Below, in pieces: positions 30,079 to 39,374 of a stretch of DNA of 64,000 nucleotides. The notes under the pieces were generated by a model. The model had not been told where the DNA came from, did no database searches, and saw nothing but the letters and a program-made list of their open reading frames with translations. Position numbers and translations under genes: made by a program. Positions within the stretch are counted from its first letter, which is position 1; each line of letters starts with the position of its first letter. Source of the DNA: Agarivorans gilvus. GTDB taxonomy: Bacteria > Pseudomonadota > Gammaproteobacteria > Enterobacterales > Celerinatantimonadaceae. Location of the stretch: positions 2,511,001 to 2,575,000 of the forward strand of contig NZ_CP013021.1 of the NCBI RefSeq assembly GCF_001420915.1, read 5' to 3'.

Positions 30079-30890
30079 TATTTAATTGCTCCGGTCATGC
30101 TGGCAATAAATTGTTTTTGCATAGCAAAGAAAAGAAGAAGGCTAGGTAAGGTCGAGACCACGGTGCCCACCATAATTAGGCCAAAATCCGGTGCGTAGGC
30201 AGAGGCAAAGCTCGATAGCACCAAGTTAATGGTTTTTAAATCACTGGACTGCAGCACAATCAAGGGCCAAAGAAAGGCGTTCCACGAGGCCATAAATACA
30301 ATAATAAAGGCCGCCGAATAGCTTGAGCGCATAATCGGCACGTACACGTAGAGAAAGATTTTCCACTCTTTTACGCCGTCAACCCGCGCCGCATCAATCA
30401 GTTCTTTGGGGAAAGTTTTAGTACATTGGCGAAAGTAGAAGATGATGAAAGCGCCAGATACGGTTGGTAGAATTACCGCCAAGTGCGTGTCTAATAAACC
30501 CGCCTTACCAAACATGGTAAATAACGGGATCATTAAGGCCGCAAAAGGGATCATCATAGTGGTTAGCAGCGCCGCATAAACGCGGTCGCGATTCTTACTC
30601 TGGTAAATCTCGAAGGCATACCCGGCAATCGAGCACACCGCCAAGGTAGCAAAGGTACTTAACAGCGCGATTTTACTGGTATTCCAAAATATTAAGGGTA
30701 AATCCACTTGTGAAGTCAGGTTATTAAAGTTCACCAATAGCTGATCACCAAAGGTGAATTTGCCCATGTTGATGTCACTGGTTTTATTGGTGCTGGATAC
30801 CACCATCCAGTAAAACGGGAACAAAGAAATCAGGCTCATCACCACCAAAAACAGGTGCATGCTGATATTTTGAATGCGAGAACGGCTCAT
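30078..30890 (-). CDS. Sugar ABC transporter permease (MalG/UgpE family)
   Basis: The start at 30890 (MSRSRIQNISMHLFLVVMSL) has AAGGA about 8 bases upstream and begins one base after the preceding permease; the product is 270 aa. It has six predicted membrane helices, beginning FLVVMSLISLFPFYWMVV. The EAA loop reads ELIDAARVDGVKEWKIF, which contacts the ATPase. It forms the channel with the frameshifted partner upstream and delivers sugar captured by the binding protein encoded at 31821. Confidence 0.94.
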   Translation of the reverse strand: MSRSRIQNISMHLFLVVMSLISLFPFYWMVVSSTNKTSDINMGKFTFGDQLLVNFNNLTSQVDLPLIFWNTSKIALLSTFATLAVCSIAGYAFEIYQSKNRDRVYAALLTTMMIPFAALMIPLFTMFGKAGLLDTHLAVILPTVSGAFIIFYFRQCTKTFPKELIDAARVDGVKEWKIFLYVYVPIMRSSYSAAFIIVFMASWNAFLWPLIVLQSSDLKTINLVLSSFASAYAPDFGLIMVGTVVSTLPSLLLFFAMQKQFIASMTGAIK

Positions 30891-30891
30891 A

Positions 30892-31769
30892 TTAACGGTC
30901 CTTGGCAACTTTGAATTGCAGCAATGCCAGCACAGCGGCAAAGGCAACAATCACGTAAGACACAGCAGCCGCGTAACCAAAATTAGGCACGAAACTGAAT
31001 GACAAATTGTAGATATACAGTGACAAGGTCAGCGTCGAATTGGCTGGCCCACCGTTGGTAATATTCATAACCTCATCAAACAGCTGTAAGGTACCAATGG
31101 TGGAGGTAATACTGGTAAACAGAATCACCGGTTTAAGCAGCGGCACGGTAATAAAGAAAAACTGTTTGATTGGGCTTACCCCGTCGATACGCGCCGCTTC
31201 ATAGACCGACTTATCAATGTTTTGCATCGCCGAGAGATAGAAGATCATGTTGTAACCAGTCCAGCGCCAGGTAATCGCGATAATAATCGTCACCTTGGCC
31301 CAGAACGGGTCGGCCAACCAGGCAATCGGTTCATCGATGATATGCAGAAATAACAAAAATGAGTTAATCACCCCATCTAACTCAAACATACTTTTAAACA
31401 AGATGGAGTACGCCACTAGCGAGGTCACACAGGGCAAAAAGATAGCGAGGCGAAACCACTGTTTATACTTCAGGCGTGGCGAGTTTAAGCACGATGATAT
31501 TGCCAGCGACAATAAAATCATGATCGGCACCTGAATCACTAAGAAGGTTAGGGTATTGAGTAAGGCGGTTTTAAACATGGGGTCATGAAATAAACGCACC
31601 ACATTACCAAAGCCGACAAAATGGGTGACAACCCCCTACCCGAATGCAGTGACAGCCACAATGAGTTTACTATCGGATAAATGGTCATCAGAGCGATAAG
31701 GCCTACCGCCACACTGACGAACGCCCACCCGTTCACATCATACAGCTTGTGAAGTTTAGTCTTGGACAT
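30892..31769 (-). pseudogene. Sugar ABC transporter permease (MalF/UgpA family), frameshifted
   Basis: The N-terminal part (from 31769, MSKTKLHKLYDVNGW) carries the first membrane helix and reads to IVNSLWLSLHSG. It then loses frame at a run of five C on the plus strand (31632-31636). One extra base restores RGVVTHFVGFGNVVRLFHDP and runs straight into the second frame, which holds five further helices and the EAA loop SVYEAARIDGVSPIKQF. Intact length would be about 292 aa, normal for the family. All neighbouring importer genes are intact, so a sequencing error is as likely as a real mutation. If real, the importer would be disabled. Confidence 0.9.
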
Positions 31770-31820
31770 CTGTGAACCTTTCTAAGAACTGAGCTGGGGG
31801 AAGTCCCCCAGCCAAACGAC

Positions 31821-33080
31821 TTACATGATTTGGTATTTAAGGTTGTTTTCTACTCGTTTGAGGATGTCATCCACGGGTTCACCCTTGAGTAAGGCCGGGA
31901 TTTCGGCGGCAATCGCGTTATCCACTTCTTGAGTGAACATGCCGTACTGCACCTGAGGAATCTCGCCCACCCATTTAGCAAAGTCTTGGAATACTTTCTG
32001 GCCGCCAAAGAATGGCGCTTCTTCTGCGTAAGCCGCGCCACTACTAGCTGGCAAATACGTGGCTAAGGCACCGCGTTCTAGCAATAGCTTTTGATACATG
32101 TCGGTATCATGGGCAAAGGTGGCATTTAAAAACTCAATTGCCGCCTGTTTGTTGGCGCTAGCATTTAATACATACCAGCTAGAACCACCTTGGTTTGAGG
32201 CTTGTTTAGCGCCTTCAAGCTTAAGCCGTGGAATAGGAGCCACCCGCCATTTACCCGCTTGCTCTTCTACGCTTTTAATCGAGCCGATAATCCAAACGCC
32301 CGACGTGACCGTGGCGACTTGTCCAGCATTAAAGGCCCCTACAAAACTTGACCAACCCGAAGTAGGACGGACAATTTTGGCATCGTTAATCTTTTTAATG
32401 GTAAGCAGGGTTTCTTTAAGGGCTTGGTTATCGGCAATGTTTAACGAGCCGTCTTCCTTAAAGAACCACTCGCCACCGGACTGCATCATAATGTGCGGCA
32501 ATACCACATCATTGATGTCGTAGGTCAGCATGTTTACGCCGGTTTTTTGTTTAACTTGTTTACCGATTTCGATGAACTGATCCCAGTCCAAGTTCTGCAT
32601 GTCTTGCTCGCTATAACCGGCTTGGCTAAGGTAGTCAGAACGATAAAACAAACCGGCCACTCCCGAATCAAAGGGAATACCGTAAACGTTTTTATTAATG
32701 CTCATCACTCCCACTTTATAGGGAGCAAATTGGCTGTAATCCACCGTATCTTGCATCGGCGCAAACGAGCCAGGATAAGCCTGTAAGAATTTTTGAGCGT
32801 TATAGTCTTCTATCAACACTATGTCGGGAAGCGAGTTGGTGATCCCCGAGGCCAACATGGTGTGCAGTTTCTGCTCGATATCTTCCTTACCCGAATCCAT
32901 CACTGTGAGACTGAAATCAGCGTGCGTTTGTTGATAGCGACTGGCGGCTTCATTCATGGCCGCCACATTAAAATTGGGATCCCATGCCCAAACGGTGAGT
33001 TCTTCAGCGGCAATTGCGCAACTCGCCAAGCTTAGGGAAGTGCTTAATAGTAGGGTGGTAATTTTATTTTTTGTTGTCAT
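31821..33080 (-). CDS. Sugar ABC transporter solute-binding protein (family 1)
   Basis: The 419-aa protein captures the sugar in the periplasm for the downstream permeases. It has an N-terminal signal MTTKNKITTLLLSTSLSLAS followed by Cys. LASC fits a lipobox, while AIAA just after could be a signal peptidase I site, so lipid anchoring is undecided. The mature start EELTVWAWDPNFNVAAM and the later LPDIVLIEDY, YGIPFDSGVAGLFYR and GWSSFVGAFNAGQVA blocks are typical of family 1 (MalE/UgpB-like) proteins. It is the first structural gene of the operon, 227 bases after the LacI-type regulator. Confidence 0.93.
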   Translation of the reverse strand: MTTKNKITTLLLSTSLSLASCAIAAEELTVWAWDPNFNVAAMNEAASRYQQTHADFSLTVMDSGKEDIEQKLHTMLASGITNSLPDIVLIEDYNAQKFLQAYPGSFAPMQDTVDYSQFAPYKVGVMSINKNVYGIPFDSGVAGLFYRSDYLSQAGYSEQDMQNLDWDQFIEIGKQVKQKTGVNMLTYDINDVVLPHIMMQSGGEWFFKEDGSLNIADNQALKETLLTIKKINDAKIVRPTSGWSSFVGAFNAGQVATVTSGVWIIGSIKSVEEQAGKWRVAPIPRLKLEGAKQASNQGGSSWYVLNASANKQAAIEFLNATFAHDTDMYQKLLLERGALATYLPASSGAAYAEEAPFFGGQKVFQDFAKWVGEIPQVQYGMFTQEVDNAIAAEIPALLKGEPVDDILKRVENNLKYQIM

Positions 33081-33172
33081 GGTAGAATATTCCTTTGGCT
33101 ATATTCACCATCCAACATTAGAGTTGCCCCCCCGCTAATACAATCACGCACAACGGCTAAATCTACAGCCAA

Positions 33173-33188
33173 AGTGATCAGGCTCACG
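33173..33188. promoter_or_regulatory. CRP-like site upstream of the sugar operon
   Basis: The site reads AGTGATCAGGCTCACG. It matches the core of the CRP consensus (GTGA-N6-TCAC) with both outer bases off. It lies about 93 bases before the start of the solute-binding protein gene. Carbon control of a sugar importer fits. A possible -10 (TATTAG on the minus strand, 33135-33140) lies downstream, but the distance is not a perfect class II or class I fit. Confidence 0.5.
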
Positions 33189-33236
33189 CTTTGTTAGGGA
33201 GAAATGTTGAGGATTTGATCAAAGTAAAAAATAATT

Positions 33237-33289
33237 AGGAAATATTTTCCTTGAAAGCGCTATCAATTTTGCTAAAAAAGGAAATATTT
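33237..33289. repeat. Direct repeat AGGAAATATTT flanking the LacI-type operator
   Basis: The 11-mer AGGAAATATTT occurs exactly at 33237-33247 and 33279-33289, 42 bases apart start to start, on either side of the palindrome at 33251-33266. The first copy also sits in the palindrome AGGAAA-TAT-TTTCCT (33237-33251). A similar element, AGGAAACTATTT, is found on the minus strand at 34345-34356, just before the regulator gene. Confidence 0.6.
33251..33266. promoter_or_regulatory. LacI-family operator
   Basis: TTGAAAGCGCTATCAA is a 16-base palindrome with one mismatched pair and the central CG typical of LacI/GalR operators. It lies between the LacI-family gene and the sugar operon and is probably bound by that regulator. 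It sits about 170 bases before the solute-binding protein start. Confidence 0.75.
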
Positions 33290-33306
33290 AGGGTTAAGCC
33301 TATAGC

Positions 33307-34335
33307 TTATTTGGCTAACTCTGCCTGGCTAAAACTGTCTCGCCAAATGAATTGATAGCCCAACATCACATCTTTTTTATACTCTCGGCCCGCTGCCAAC
33401 TCGAGAAACAGATCCACCGCAGCCTCGCCCATTTCCTTTGGGTACAAGCGCATACTGCTTAAGCTAGGATTTAAATGCTCAGAAGTGGGAATGTCATTCA
33501 TGCCCACTACTTTTATGTCGTCGGGAATACGCAGATTGTTTTCCTGTATGGCACGGTACACACCAATTGCCACAATGTCGGTAGAAGCGAACACCACGTC
33601 GGGGATTTCTGCTTGCTGCAGCATTTCAGTCATCGCCACATAACCCGACTCGATACAGAAATTTCGACTCACCTTACACAGCGCTTCTCGATACACTCCG
33701 TGAGCCTGGGTCATGCGCCTAAATACATGTAAACGGGTTTCGCTATTACCGATGAAAGCGGGTCGAGCCGCACCACTTTTTAAAATGTAACTCACAACTT
33801 CTTCCGCCGCTGCCTCACGGTTGAACTGTACCGAATCACAGAGTTTTTGCAGTGGATTTGAGTCTATAAAAATGAGGTTTTTATTCATCGAATAGAGAGT
33901 ATGAGCCTCTTGTTCTGAAAAATGTCCCACACAAATCACCGCCTGACTTTCGCTTAATAAATGGCGATTGGCAGTCAACTGACTCTTAAAAGTATTACGC
34001 AAGGCCACATTGTGCTTGTGGCAATAATTTTCGATGCCGATCCGAATAGAGGTATAAAAAGGGTCACCTAACTCTTCACTAGGAGTTAAAAAATGCACCA
34101 CAGCCAAGCTCAATTGAGGGTCGGCTAAAAAGGCCGAATTACCCGCAGAGGGTTGGACGGGTGCTTTGGCCTGTTTACGCTGTCGAGGTGATTGGTAATG
34201 TAAGCGTTCCGCGGTGCTAATAATCAGCGCTCGTGTTGCTGAACTAACCGACATCGAACTGTCGTGACTTAGTACTCGAGAAACCGTAGAAGGAGCCACA
34301 CCCGCTTGCTGGGCAATATCTTTAATTGTCGCCAA
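33307..34335 (-). CDS. LacI-family transcriptional regulator
   Basis: The 342-aa regulator has an N-terminal LacI helix-turn-helix, MATIKDIAQQAGVAPSTVSRV (residues 1-21), and a hinge helix region around 50-60. A periplasmic-binding-protein-like effector domain follows (about 70-335) with DVVFASTDIVAIGVYRAIQ and IKVVGMNDIPTSEHLNPSLSS. The N-terminus resembles E. coli EbgR/galactoside repressors. It lies directly upstream of and co-directional with the sugar importer/GH2 operon, whose promoter carries a LacI-type palindrome. It most likely represses that operon until the imported sugar or its breakdown product binds. Confidence 0.93.
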   Translation of the reverse strand: MATIKDIAQQAGVAPSTVSRVLSHDSSMSVSSATRALIISTAERLHYQSPRQRKQAKAPVQPSAGNSAFLADPQLSLAVVHFLTPSEELGDPFYTSIRIGIENYCHKHNVALRNTFKSQLTANRHLLSESQAVICVGHFSEQEAHTLYSMNKNLIFIDSNPLQKLCDSVQFNREAAAEEVVSYILKSGAARPAFIGNSETRLHVFRRMTQAHGVYREALCKVSRNFCIESGYVAMTEMLQQAEIPDVVFASTDIVAIGVYRAIQENNLRIPDDIKVVGMNDIPTSEHLNPSLSSMRLYPKEMGEAAVDLFLELAAGREYKKDVMLGYQFIWRDSFSQAELAK

Positions 34336-34599
34336 AACTTTCCCAAATAGTTTCCTAAATTTTTCCTCATTCTATACCGACAAAAACACTAAAACATGCA
34401 GTAAAAACAGAATAATTAGTGACCCACCTCGCTAAATGAGAACTTTGTTAGTCTGTAACGGGATCATTGAGGTATCGAAATGACGGCTCTACAGGTATTA
34501 AGCAACATAACGACAACCATGCACTCCCGCCGCACAATACAACAACCATAAAAGGGGCATAACCATGGCCACTCTCAATATGGCCATGGTTGAGCGGGC
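34336..34599. other. Intergenic region between the LacI-type gene and ferritin
   Basis: It contains the regulator promoter with an AGGAAACTATTT element close to the start. At the ferritin end is a perfect 11-bp inverted repeat, listed separately. No gene is seen. Confidence 0.4.
34561..34591 (-). terminator. Perfect inverted repeat after ferritin
   Basis: AACCATGGCCA and TGGCCATGGTT form an 11-bp stem with a 9-base loop, 8 bases beyond the ferritin stop. On the minus strand it is followed by ATGCCCCTTTT, only a modest T-run. It is probably a terminator or mRNA-stabilising hairpin. Confidence 0.6.
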
Positions 34600-35118
34600 T
34601 TAGGCTTGGCTCGCTAACTTCACTCCAGAGCGGGCCAATTCAGCGAGGTCTTTATCAATGAAGAACAGTAACTTATTGTCATTTTCCACCAGAGAAATTT
34701 TATCTAAGATGCCTTTAAATAACTTCTCTTCTTCATGTTGCTCAGCCACATACCATTGTAAGAAGTTAAAGGTAGAGTAATCCTGAGAACTGAACGCTGT
34801 ATGGGCCAGCTGATTGATTTTCTGAGTGATTAACTGCTCGTGCTGATAGATTTCATCGAACATAGTTAACAAAGAATCGAACTCGTGCGGTGGCGCATCA
34901 ATGGCGCCTAAAATAGGCAATGCACCGGTTTCGCTAACGTAGTTAAATAACTTGGTCATGTGCTGCATCTCTTCCTCTGCATGACCGCGCAAAAACGCCG
35001 CTGCGCCTTCAAAGCCCTGATCATCACACCAAGCACTCATTTGTAAATAAAGATTAGACGAGTAAAACTCCAGATTGATTTGATTATTTAGGCAATCAAC
35101 CATTTCCTTTGCCAGCAT
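34600..35118 (-). CDS. ftnA: Non-heme ferritin
   Basis: Ferritin oxidises and stores iron in a 24-subunit cage. The 172-aa protein matches bacterial FtnA: MVDCLNNQINLEFYSSNLYLQM at the start, then the ferroxidase residues in HAEEEMQHM and the second iron-binding segment QWYVAEQHEEEKLFKGIL. There is no heme-ligand Met typical of bacterioferritin at the expected place. The gene stands alone. I see no certain Fur box upstream. Confidence 0.94.
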   Translation of the reverse strand: MLAKEMVDCLNNQINLEFYSSNLYLQMSAWCDDQGFEGAAAFLRGHAEEEMQHMTKLFNYVSETGALPILGAIDAPPHEFDSLLTMFDEIYQHEQLITQKINQLAHTAFSSQDYSTFNFLQWYVAEQHEEEKLFKGILDKISLVENDNKLLFFIDKDLAELARSGVKLASQA

Positions 35119-35290
35119 TTTTGCTCCTTAATGAATAGTTTGCCTAATCAATGCCAGAGCCACTTTTAAAAATCAAATTTAACAGACAACAACTTATCCA
35201 AGCTCAATAAAGGCAGTGCTTCCGCTAAGCGATAGCGCCCAGCCATGGCATACTAATAAACCAGCGCCCCCAATTAAATGAGCCTAAACC

Positions 35291-35764
35291 GTGAAGAAAA
35301 TCGCCGTATTTGCCGATGTACAAAACATCTATTACACCTGTCGCGAAGCTTACGGCAGACAATTCAACTACCGCAAGTTATGGCAGCAACTACAAAGCCA
35401 AGGGGAGATTGTCACCGCCTATGCCTACGCGATTGACCGCGGCGACCAACAACAACAGAAGTTTCAAGACGCTCTCAAACACATCGGTTTTGAAGTCAAA
35501 CTGAAACCCTTTATTCAACGCAGCGATGGTTCGGCAAAAGGCGATTGGGATGTGGGCATTACCATCGATGTGCTAGAAGCGGCTCCGGATGCCGATATTA
35601 TCGTGCTGCTGTCGGGAGACGGCGACTTTGCCATCTTGCTCGACAAACTGATTCACAGCTACCATTGTGAAGCTTGGGCCTATGGAGTGCCTAGCCTCAC
35701 CGCTCATGCCTTAATCAATGCGGCCAGCCGATTTCAGGCCATCGAACAGGATTTACTACAATAA
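35291..35764 (+). CDS. NYN-domain protein (LabA/DUF88 family)
   Basis: This 157-aa PIN-like protein belongs to the NYN/LabA group of putative RNases. The GTG start gives VKKIAVFADVQNIYYTCR. The acidic residues expected in the active site are present: the first Asp in FADVQN, the central KGDWDVGITIDVL, and VLLSGDGDFAILLDKL. The gene lies just upstream of dbpA on the same strand (about 100 bases), possibly a joint RNA-related role. Its substrate is unknown. Confidence 0.85.
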   Translation: MKKIAVFADVQNIYYTCREAYGRQFNYRKLWQQLQSQGEIVTAYAYAIDRGDQQQQKFQDALKHIGFEVKLKPFIQRSDGSAKGDWDVGITIDVLEAAPDADIIVLLSGDGDFAILLDKLIHSYHCEAWAYGVPSLTAHALINAASRFQAIEQDLLQ

Positions 35765-35869
35765 AGCTGTTATTTTTTACCCAATTGTTGACGTTTTCAG
35801 CTATCATCGCGCCCCCCTAAGAAATTGCAGGGGCTTAACCCTATATTTTCCCTCGACGAGGACGCCATT

Positions 35870-37258
35870 GTGAGCCAAACCGATTTCTCTAGTCTTGCCC
35901 TACACCCTGACTTACTCAACAATTTAGCCAGCTTGGGCTATAACACAATGACGCCCATTCAAGCGCAGAGCCTACCGCCAATATTGGCCGGTAAAGACGT
36001 GATAGCTCAGGGAAAAACCGGCTCCGGCAAAACCGCCGCCTTTGGCTTGGGCCTGCTCAATGCCTTAGAAGTGAAACGCTTTCGCATTCAAAGTTTGGTA
36101 TTGTGCCCCACTCGTGAGTTGGCCGACCAAGTGGCTAAAGAAATTCGCAAACTGGCTCGCGGTATTCACAACATTAAGGTATTAACCCTGTGTGGTGGCA
36201 TGCCCTTCGGCCCACAAATCGGCTCTTTAGAGCACGGCGCTCACATTGTTGTGGGTACACCGGGGCGACTCGAAGAGCACCTTCGCAAGGGTACCCTGCG
36301 TTTAGATGACCTTAAAAACCTGATCTTAGATGAAGCCGATCGAATGCTAGAAATGGGCTTTCAGTCAGCCATTGACGCAATCATTGAGGCCGCGCCAGCG
36401 CAGCGTCAAACTCTGTTATTTAGCGCCACTTTTCCCGAGCAGATTGAAGCCATTGCTACCAACATCCTGCGCCAGCCGATTCGAGTCGAAGTGGCTAGCA
36501 GCCACGATCACGCGTCAATTGCTCAGCATTTTTACAAAATAGACGAGCCGCAGCAGCGCCTACTGGCATTACGTTTATTACTGCTGCAACATCGTCCCAA
36601 ATCCAGTGTGGTATTTTGTAATACCAAGCGGGAAACCCAAGAGCTGGCCGACGAGCTACGCTTGCTAGGCTTTAGCGCGCTGGCACTACACGGCGATTTA
36701 GAGCAGCGTGAGCGTGACCAAACCTTAGTGCAATTTGCCAATGGCAGCGCCAGTGTCTTGGTCGCCACCGACGTGGCGGCGCGGGGTTTAGACATCGACT
36801 CACTCGATGCGGTATTTAACTACCAACTAGCTCATGATAGCGAAGTACACGTGCATCGCATCGGCCGCACTGGACGCGCCGGTAGCAAAGGCATGGCCTG
36901 CTCATTCTTTAGCGATAATGAACACTACAAAGTGGCGCTATTAGAAGACTACCTAGAACGCCCCATCGAAGATGAAGACTTACCGCCAATGAGTTTGCTA
37001 AATCAACAGCCTGCAGAACCGCTAATGGCGACTTTGCAGATTGATGGCGGCAAGAAACAAAAAGTGCGGGCCGGTGATATTTTGGGCGCACTGACCGGAG
37101 AAAACGGCATTGCCGGTGCGCAGGTAGGAAAAATCAACCTGTTTGATAACCGCGCCTATGTGGCGGTGGAGCGTTCAGTACTAAAACGCGCTCGCAAAAA
37201 ACTAGAGCACGGTAAAATGAAAGGCCGCTCATTTAGAATACGCCACTTACCCTGTTAA
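35870..37258 (+). CDS. dbpA: ATP-dependent RNA helicase DbpA
   Basis: DbpA is the DEAD-box helicase that acts on 23S rRNA hairpin 92 in 50S assembly. I start at the GTG at 35870 (SQTDFSSLALHPDLL follows), because GAGGA lies 7-8 bases upstream; an in-frame TTG at 35825 lacks this. Length is 462 aa. Motifs: Q motif MTPIQAQSLP, Walker A GKTGSGKT, PTRELADQV, GTPGRLEEH, DEAD in LDEADRML, SAT in FSATFP, and HRIGRTGRAG. The C-terminal RNA-binding domain specific to DbpA is present (KVRAGDILGALTGENGIAGAQVGKI). Confidence 0.95.
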   Translation: MSQTDFSSLALHPDLLNNLASLGYNTMTPIQAQSLPPILAGKDVIAQGKTGSGKTAAFGLGLLNALEVKRFRIQSLVLCPTRELADQVAKEIRKLARGIHNIKVLTLCGGMPFGPQIGSLEHGAHIVVGTPGRLEEHLRKGTLRLDDLKNLILDEADRMLEMGFQSAIDAIIEAAPAQRQTLLFSATFPEQIEAIATNILRQPIRVEVASSHDHASIAQHFYKIDEPQQRLLALRLLLLQHRPKSSVVFCNTKRETQELADELRLLGFSALALHGDLEQRERDQTLVQFANGSASVLVATDVAARGLDIDSLDAVFNYQLAHDSEVHVHRIGRTGRAGSKGMACSFFSDNEHYKVALLEDYLERPIEDEDLPPMSLLNQQPAEPLMATLQIDGGKKQKVRAGDILGALTGENGIAGAQVGKINLFDNRAYVAVERSVLKRARKKLEHGKMKGRSFRIRHLPC

Positions 37259-37276
37259 GCACTCGGTGCTTGGGGC

Positions 37277-38323
37277 TTAATAAGTATTGTAATTAAGCAC
37301 CAAGCTGCCACCTTTTATGGCGCTGCCATAGTTAAAAATCAAGCCTATGTTGAGGTTGTCTAGCCAGCCCTTGCCATAGGCCCCGGTGCCCATCAGCAAG
37401 TCAAAACCCAATTCGTAATAATGCGGCGTCTCTAAGGCTTGTCGAGTATGGCCGGTTAAATCAACCCGCGACCAACTAAGCTGTCCCGCCAAAGAAACAT
37501 CCCAAAGCCGCCCTAAGGGATGGGAATACGCCGCGGTATTACGCCAATAGCTTCCTTGAATAGTAAATTGATGAGCGCTAACAGCAGAGCCAAAGCTTTC
37601 ACCATAGAGCTGGCTCAGCCGCGAGCGATAACGAAACTTATGGCGACTCCAACGCTTTTGATACTCCAGTGCAACCTTGGGCTCTAGCATCCAAGCATTC
37701 AGTGAAAAATTACTTAAAATGCCATCAAACAAAGGCTGAAATTGCTGACTAATCGAGTTGTTATAACTATAACGTTGCTCTATCCGCCTGACACTACCTC
37801 CCAACTCGGCGCTTAAACGCCAATTGGACCACAGCTCCTTATGCACGCCACCCGCCAAATATAAAGAATAAAACCGCACTCGCTCTTGGTCGCGCCGCGC
37901 ATCTATTTCCTCAAACAAGCTAATTTCGTGATAGCGCTGAGTAAAGCCCAAATGGCCAGTAAAATAAGACTCCCAGCTAGCGCCATGCCACGGCAAAAAC
38001 TCAGCAAAAGGCAAAGTAAACGCTTTGATCTGGTTTTTGCGTTTTCTCGAATCTTCATCTCCTAAGTCCTCATCGTCGATGGGGATAAACTTTCTAGGGT
38101 TGAAGTTGGCAACGCCAAGGGTTAGCGTTTCGCGGTCATGCAGTACCGCATCGGCGGCAAAGCTACCGGCTAAGTTACGTTGTACAAAGGGTAAAATTTC
38201 TTGCTGCATGTGTCCTGCAACAAGACGCGCGCAGGCTGGAAACGACCACGCCAAGCCGAAAATGGCCAGCAAACTCCTCGTTAAAACACCGCGCCCCAGC
38301 ACTCGAAAATGAGCCCGCGCCAT
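37277..38323 (-). CDS. Solitary outer-membrane autotransporter-like beta-barrel
   Basis: The 348-aa protein has a signal sequence (about 1-32, ending FPACA) and then alternating amphipathic strands rich in Tyr, Trp and Gly. It ends in aromatic VLNYNTY, the usual C-terminal signal for BAM insertion. Internal sequence such as SWESYFTGHLGFTQRYHEISLFEE and YSHPLGRLWDVSLAGQLSW resembles the solitary outer membrane autotransporter barrel family known from Vibrio. There is no passenger domain. Function is unknown; the location is the outer membrane by inference. It converges with dbpA. Confidence 0.75.
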   Translation of the reverse strand: MARAHFRVLGRGVLTRSLLAIFGLAWSFPACARLVAGHMQQEILPFVQRNLAGSFAADAVLHDRETLTLGVANFNPRKFIPIDDEDLGDEDSRKRKNQIKAFTLPFAEFLPWHGASWESYFTGHLGFTQRYHEISLFEEIDARRDQERVRFYSLYLAGGVHKELWSNWRLSAELGGSVRRIEQRYSYNNSISQQFQPLFDGILSNFSLNAWMLEPKVALEYQKRWSRHKFRYRSRLSQLYGESFGSAVSAHQFTIQGSYWRNTAAYSHPLGRLWDVSLAGQLSWSRVDLTGHTRQALETPHYYELGFDLLMGTGAYGKGWLDNLNIGLIFNYGSAIKGGSLVLNYNTY

Positions 38324-38514
38324 CTGCTTCCTCTACATCAAACTATTACGACAAACCAAAACAATACAAACAGAACGCAGATGATAACACTTTATTAGAG
38401 ATATTTATTAGATATAAAATCCAAGAAAAAACCAATAAATAGAAATATAGTTCGACAGAGGCAGAAAAAAGGTTAAGCATAAAGCGCATCATAAGCGATG
38501 CGACTCATTGTGAC

Positions 38515-39374
38515 TTAACGGCGCTGCCGACTAAAAATCGTCAGCAATATGCCACCCAGCACTAAACCGGCAGAGAATAAAAATCGCCAACCTAAAGCTT
38601 CATCCAATAGCCACCAGCCGCCAACCGCGGCAAGAATGGGCACGAGTAATTGCAACACCGCGGCTTGGCTCGCCAACAAAGATGCTAAAGCGACATACCA
38701 AAGCCAATAGCCTAAACCGGAAGCTAAGGCCCCGAGGCTACCGCCAGAAGCACACCCTGCATGCTAAATTGCCCATCTTTGACTAACCAGGGCAGTAATA
38801 ACAATAGAAAAGGCAGACTCAAGCAAAAATTAATATAAGTATCCCGACTGGGATTGCTAGAAGTTCGGCCAACTAGGCTGTAGATTCCCCAAGCAATGCC
38901 CGCCACCAACATTAATAAAAAACCCTGAATCGACAGCGAGACCTGCTCGCTGGGGGCCAACAGCAATATCAAGCCACTAAAAGCACAGCCCACACCAAGC
39001 ACTTCCGCCAGTTTGAGCGGTGCTCCTTGCAGCCAAGAAATCAACAACATACTCAACTGCACCGCGCCAAATAAAATTAAAGCGCCAATACCGGTATCTA
39101 AATACAAGTAGGCAAATGAGAAGCAGCTGGCATACACAAACAACATCAGAGCAGAGCCCAAATTAGCCCGCTGGAAACGCGGCAGCGCCCCTTGCGAAAA
39201 GCCCAGTAATAAGCCCAGCATAACCGCGCCAGACAATAAGCGAACCCCGGTAAAACTCGCGGCATCAATTTGTTGCTCACCAAGAGCGAAACGGCACAAC
39301 AGTGAGTTGGCAGCAAACGCTAACAAGGCAATAACAGTGCTCACTAGGGTTTTTAGACGGTTACTCTCAAACAT
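38515..39374 (-). pseudogene. EamA-family (DMT) transporter, frameshifted near the C-terminus
   Basis: The first 217 or so residues (from MFESNRLKTLVST at 39374) carry about eight membrane helices of an EamA drug/metabolite transporter. The frame then breaks at a run of four C on the plus strand (38730-38733), giving a premature TAG at 38724. One more base would give ASGALASGLGYWLWYVALAS and continue to a natural stop at 38515 with the last two helices (VPILAAVGGWWLLDEALGW). Intact length is about 286 aa. It overlaps the preceding VOC gene by 8 bases. Confidence 0.88.

Noticed and set aside
32098..32523. 141-aa plus-strand ORF inside the solute-binding protein gene
   Set aside because: Antisense shadow of a clear coding frame; composition is not protein-like.
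37258..37272. AAGCAC/GTGCTT hairpin between dbpA and the outer-membrane barrel gene
   Set aside because: A 6-bp stem with a 3-base loop exists but has no T-run on either side, so it is too weak to call a terminator.
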